Positions 7,407 to 10,491 of a DNA stretch of 10,491 nucleotides are shown here, piece by piece (the first letter of the stretch is position 1; each line of letters begins with the position of its first letter). A model generated the notes under the pieces. The model was not told the origin of the DNA and did no database searches. It was given only the letters and a program-made list of their open reading frames with translations. Made by a program: the position numbers and the translations under genes. The stretch lies in contig DAIDJT010000064.1 of assembly GCA_027451265.1 (NCBI GenBank), positions 1 to 10,491 of the forward strand, in the 5' to 3' direction. This DNA comes from Bacteroidales bacterium. Its GTDB lineage: Bacteria > Bacteroidota > Bacteroidia > Bacteroidales > VadinHA17.

Positions 7407-9563
7407 TCAAATGCCCGGAACATAATAAAACTTCAGTCCACGGTAATATTCAAGAGTATGTTGTGGCTGCTCCACCCCTTCCGGGAAGGGCATCCGTGAA
7501 AAAGTCTGAAAATAAAGCAAACAGGCATCTTTCCACCACCGTGATTCATTTGCCTGAATGGCCAGCATCTGCCTGACATGCTCATACTGTTCCCTGTCAA
7601 TCTTGTCCTCCAGTGTCGTCCAGTATCCACGAAAGCCATCCACGGTATTCACCCCTTCCTGGTATTTGAGGCACATTTCATTCCACAGTGTTCTTCCTGA
7701 TTTCATCTGATAATTCCATGGCAGATGGTGGAACCATAGCAGCAGGTTTTCCGGGCAGCTGTGAGGGTCATTGAACACCTCATTCAGGGGCGGGAAATAC
7801 TGGCTGACTGCGTTGCTGCCTGCCGTGGTGCGGTCAAACCCGATTCCGGCAGTGTCTGCCCTGTGGTAATATACCGAGGTCCAGTCCGGACGTCCGTGGT
7901 CAACCCATGGGCCCGGCCCCCAGTGATGCCCTTCGGCCATGATGTGGTGCAGCCCGAGGGGGGTCATGTAATTCACCGCCGCTTCCCTGGAGCTGAGCAT
8001 CATTTTGCATATTCCCGAGGCGATGGAAGGATCACGGGTCAGGGTCATCCTGATCCACTCCATGGCAATCTCCTCTGGTGAAAGGTCAGGATTCCATGCC
8101 AGCCGGCCGAAGGAATACCAGTTGGCCTGGCCGAACAGGTGGCCCGTCCAGTTCCTTTCAGAACCGATGTTGGCCACCCCGGCAATACCTGTCAGGCTAT
8201 GGCTGTGAAGTGTGCCGTCAATAACCTTTGAAACCTCTGATCGCGGACCTGCGGCGTAGGTGTCACTCCGGAGCACCTCGCTGTAGAGAGAGGCCAGGTA
8301 TACAAGGTGAGTGGCGCAACCGAGATACTCCTGGGTTACCTGGAACTCCATCATCAGCGGCGTTGATGGCATGGCGCCGAAGAGAGGATGGAAGGGCTCT
8401 CGGGGCTGAAAATCAACAGGGCCGTTTTTCACCTGTACCAGGACATTGTCGCGGAACTTGCCGTCAAGTGGCACGAACTCATTATAAGCCTGTTTCGCCC
8501 TGTCAACGGGCACATTGTTATCATAGACGAATGCTCTCCACATCACGATGCCGCCGTAAGGTGACACAGCATCAGCAAGCATATTTGCACCGTCGGCATG
8601 TGAACGGCCGTAGTTCTGCGGCCCTGGTTGCCCCTCCGAATTGGCCTTCACGAGAAAACCACCGAAGTCTGGGATCAGTGCGTATATCTCAGCGGCCTTA
8701 TCCTTCCACCAACGGATGACACCGGGGTCAAGGGGATCAGAAGTGGGCAGGTTACCTGTCTCCTGCGGAGCACTGAAACGTGCGGTGAGATAAACCTTTA
8801 TGCCGAAAGGCCTCATTACGTCAGCCACGGCGGCAACCTTTGCAAGGTACTGGGGAGTGAGCGCCAGGGCATTTGCATTGACATTGGTTATGACGGTACC
8901 GTTTATTCCTATGGAGGCATTTGCACGGGCATAATCACGGTAGCGTGGGGAGATGTACCCTGGCAGAAGATGCCAGTTCCATATTGAGCCGCCGGCATAA
9001 CCCCTCTCCACCGTCCCGTCAAGGTTATCCCAGTGGTTCAGGAGCCGCAGTGCCATCGCAGGCCTCTCGGTGATGCTGAGGTTGTCAAGCTGAGATTCAG
9101 TGCTTATTAATCTCAGAAGGTGAAACAGACCGTATAGCACACCTTTATCTCCCCCGGAAGCGACAACAGTAATGTTCCGTCTCCCCTGTTTCACGGTCCT
9201 TATGATATAACCTTCCTCACCCGTATGGCCAGGTGCGACGTCAGGGAGAAGTGAGGCAATATAGGCAGATGAGCTGAAAGTTCCTGCAACGATGGTACCA
9301 CTGCCTGATGGTTCGGTTACCTCATTGATCTTCATGCCGGTCAGTTCTGACAGCCCTGCGATAAATTCATCATGGGCAGTCTTCAGTACCGGTGAGTCTC
9401 CGGTTATCATCACGTTCTCAAACCTCCGGTTGCACTCCTTCAGGCAGGTCCTGTCAGTCAGGGGTTCATTCCTGAGCCAGAGCCTGTACCCGTCATCAGC
9501 CCGGACCGGTCCGGCCGTTGCAAGAACGAAGATGATCAGAAGGGTTGTATAGGCTCTGTACAT
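7407..9563 (-). CDS. Secreted xylan alpha-1,2-glucuronidase, glycoside hydrolase family 67
   Basis: Removes D-glucuronate or 4-O-methyl-D-glucuronate from the non-reducing end xylose of xylo-oligosaccharides (aldouronic acids). The 718 residues fit the family. Residues 1-22 are a signal peptide (hydrophobic run LLIIFVLATAG, likely cleavage after VRA), with no lipobox cysteine, so the enzyme should be periplasmic. An N-terminal GH67N-like domain covers about 25-155. The TIM barrel begins near NHWDNLDGTVERGYAGGS (176-193). Catalytic residues align with known structures: general acid Glu310 in VKANSEGQPGPQNYGRS, and the bases Asp384 (VDFQPREPF) and Glu412 (TQEYLG). The 28-residue gap between the bases equals that in Cellvibrio GlcA67A (Asp365/Glu393) and Geobacillus AguA. 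A C-terminal helical GH67C domain with HHWGPGPWVDHGRPDWTS (546-563) follows. The ATG at 9563 is 2 nt from the upstream LacI stop, implying cotranscription. No xylanase or xylosidase is visible in the window. Confidence 0.97.
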   Translation of the reverse strand: MYRAYTTLLIIFVLATAGPVRADDGYRLWLRNEPLTDRTCLKECNRRFENVMITGDSPVLKTAHDEFIAGLSELTGMKINEVTEPSGSGTIVAGTFSSSAYIASLLPDVAPGHTGEEGYIIRTVKQGRRNITVVASGGDKGVLYGLFHLLRLISTESQLDNLSITERPAMALRLLNHWDNLDGTVERGYAGGSIWNWHLLPGYISPRYRDYARANASIGINGTVITNVNANALALTPQYLAKVAAVADVMRPFGIKVYLTARFSAPQETGNLPTSDPLDPGVIRWWKDKAAEIYALIPDFGGFLVKANSEGQPGPQNYGRSHADGANMLADAVSPYGGIVMWRAFVYDNNVPVDRAKQAYNEFVPLDGKFRDNVLVQVKNGPVDFQPREPFHPLFGAMPSTPLMMEFQVTQEYLGCATHLVYLASLYSEVLRSDTYAAGPRSEVSKVIDGTLHSHSLTGIAGVANIGSERNWTGHLFGQANWYSFGRLAWNPDLSPEEIAMEWIRMTLTRDPSIASGICKMMLSSREAAVNYMTPLGLHHIMAEGHHWGPGPWVDHGRPDWTSVYYHRADTAGIGFDRTTAGSNAVSQYFPPLNEVFNDPHSCPENLLLWFHHLPWNYQMKSGRTLWNEMCLKYQEGVNTVDGFRGYWTTLEDKIDREQYEHVRQMLAIQANESRWWKDACLLYFQTFSRMPFPEGVEQPQHTLEYYRGLKFYYVPGI

Positions 9564-9565
9564 GG

Positions 9566-10491
9566 CTATGATGATTGGCCCTGTCTGAGCGATGACTGCC
9601 TGACTATCAGTTCATGGCTCAGGGTGATGGAGTTTACCTTCTCGTACTGTGTCCCTTCAAGAATCCTGATCATTGTAGATGCAGCCACTTCACCCATGGC
9701 TCTGCCCGGATAACGTACAGTTGTAAGGTTGGGCTCCACGATACGTGATACCGGATCATCATTGAATCCTGCCACCGCTATGTCATCAGGCACCCGGAAT
9801 CCTTTGCGCTTCAGTTCGCAGATGAGTGATACAGCCGAGTTGTCATTTGCGGTGAAGATGCCGTCAGGCATTGTACCATTGTTAAGAAGTCTGGAGATAA
9901 TTGCAACCCCGGAGTTATCTCCGAGGTCAGTGACAATCAGCATCTTATCATCAAAGTCTATCGAGTTGTCAGCCAGGGCCTGGCGGTATCCGCGGTACCT
10001 GTCATTGTAAACGTTTCTGTTTAAACTGCCTGCAACATGCACAATTTTTCTGCAACCCTGGTCAACAAGATGTTTGGTTGCGTCATATCCCGCCCTGTAA
10101 TTGTCAATGACAATGCTGACACAGTTGCCGCACTCAAAAACCCTGTCAAAAAAAACCAGGGGTATGTCCTTACGCAGTACACTGGCAAATGCATTTTTTG
10201 TTTTGGTTTCATATGAAAGCGAGACCAGCATCCCGTCAACCCGGCTGTTAAAGAGGGCCTGTATGTTCGCCTCCTCAAGGTTTGCAGATTCCTCGCTCTG
10301 ACTTATAAGCAGCTGGTAACCAGCCTTATTTGCCACCTTCTCCATACCGGAAATGACTGTTGACATGAAGTGACTGTCAATCCTGGGGATTACCACCCCC
10401 AGTGTCCTTGTGCGCATCTGTCTGAGGTTAGCTGCAAACTTATTATGCTGGTAGCCCATCTCCCGGGCTGTTTGCATTATCTTTTTCCGCA
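9566..10491 (-). CDS. LacI-family transcriptional regulator, N-terminus cut off by window edge
   Basis: About 308 residues are present; some 30-35 at the N-terminus lie beyond the right edge. The first visible residues, RKKIMQTAREMGYQHNKFA, are the end of the LacI helix-turn-helix and its hinge region, so the ATG at 10477 is internal and not the start. The rest is a periplasmic-binding-protein-like effector domain (Peripla_BP_3): TLGVVIPRIDSHFMS, then VDGMLVSLS, DRVFECGNCVSIVIDN, TANDNSAVSLICELKRKGF, IAVAGFNDDPVS and PNLTTVRYP. Such proteins bind a palindromic operator and release it when a sugar or sugar derivative binds. The gene stops 2 nt before the glucuronidase start, so regulator and hydrolase are on one message and the regulator probably controls its own operon. 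The effector may be a xylan breakdown product such as xylose, a xylo-oligosaccharide or an aldouronate (inference from neighbours). Its operator would lie to the right of the window. Confidence 0.93.
   Translation of the reverse strand, partial: RKKIMQTAREMGYQHNKFAANLRQMRTRTLGVVIPRIDSHFMSTVISGMEKVANKAGYQLLISQSEESANLEEANIQALFNSRVDGMLVSLSYETKTKNAFASVLRKDIPLVFFDRVFECGNCVSIVIDNYRAGYDATKHLVDQGCRKIVHVAGSLNRNVYNDRYRGYRQALADNSIDFDDKMLIVTDLGDNSGVAIISRLLNNGTMPDGIFTANDNSAVSLICELKRKGFRVPDDIAVAGFNDDPVSRIVEPNLTTVRYPGRAMGEVAASTMIRILEGTQYEKVNSITLSHELIVRQSSLRQGQSS

Noticed and set aside
10475..10477. ATG as the true start of the LacI-type regulator
   Set aside because: The frame stays open to the edge and the codons before it (R-K-K-I) continue the standard end of a LacI helix-turn-helix, so the start lies outside the window.

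Overview
The window looks like part of a chromosome of an anaerobic or facultative bacterium of the phylum Bacteroidota, probably a Bacteroidales-type fibre degrader. This rests on protein style (class II xylose isomerase, a LacI regulator fused tightly to a hydrolase operon, a PlsC+GNAT amino-acid-lipid acyltransferase), on start codons with no Shine-Dalgarno sequence before them, and on gene content; it is an inference, with no rRNA or marker gene to settle it. No mobile element, tRNA, CRISPR array or long non-coding stretch was seen.

Layout. A short plus-strand gene end (1-132) meets, through a perfect 7-bp hairpin (162-182), a block of seven genes all read on the minus strand. In transcription order (right to left) these are: a LacI-family regulator truncated by the right edge (10491-9566); a secreted GH67 alpha-glucuronidase (9563-7407); a uroporphyrinogen-decarboxylase-fold methyltransferase-like protein (7377-6343); xylulokinase xylB (6331-4844); xylose isomerase xylA (4735-3413); a fused MetV-MetF methylenetetrahydrofolate reductase (3405-1933); and a two-domain acyltransferase resembling ornithine/glycine lipid synthases (1979-183). 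Gaps are 2, 29 (or a 4-nt overlap), 11, 108 and 7 nt, then a 47-nt overlap, so this reads as one operon. Its main promoter is not in the window.

How the genes fit together. GH67 enzymes cut 4-O-methyl-D-glucuronate (MeGlcA) from glucuronoxylan oligosaccharides in the periplasm. XylA and XylB take the xylose backbone to xylulose 5-phosphate. The URO-D-fold protein sits between the gene that releases a methyl-ether sugar and the xylose genes, and a MetV-type folate reductase follows in the same operon. The most interesting reading is a corrinoid/folate route that takes the methyl group off MeGlcA, leaving glucuronate for the uronate pathway and passing the methyl group through methyl-THF to methylene-THF. 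The sequence shows the gene families and their order. The methyl-ether substrate of GH67 is established. The demethylation link is inference: no corrinoid protein, substrate-specific methyltransferase or activating protein is encoded here.
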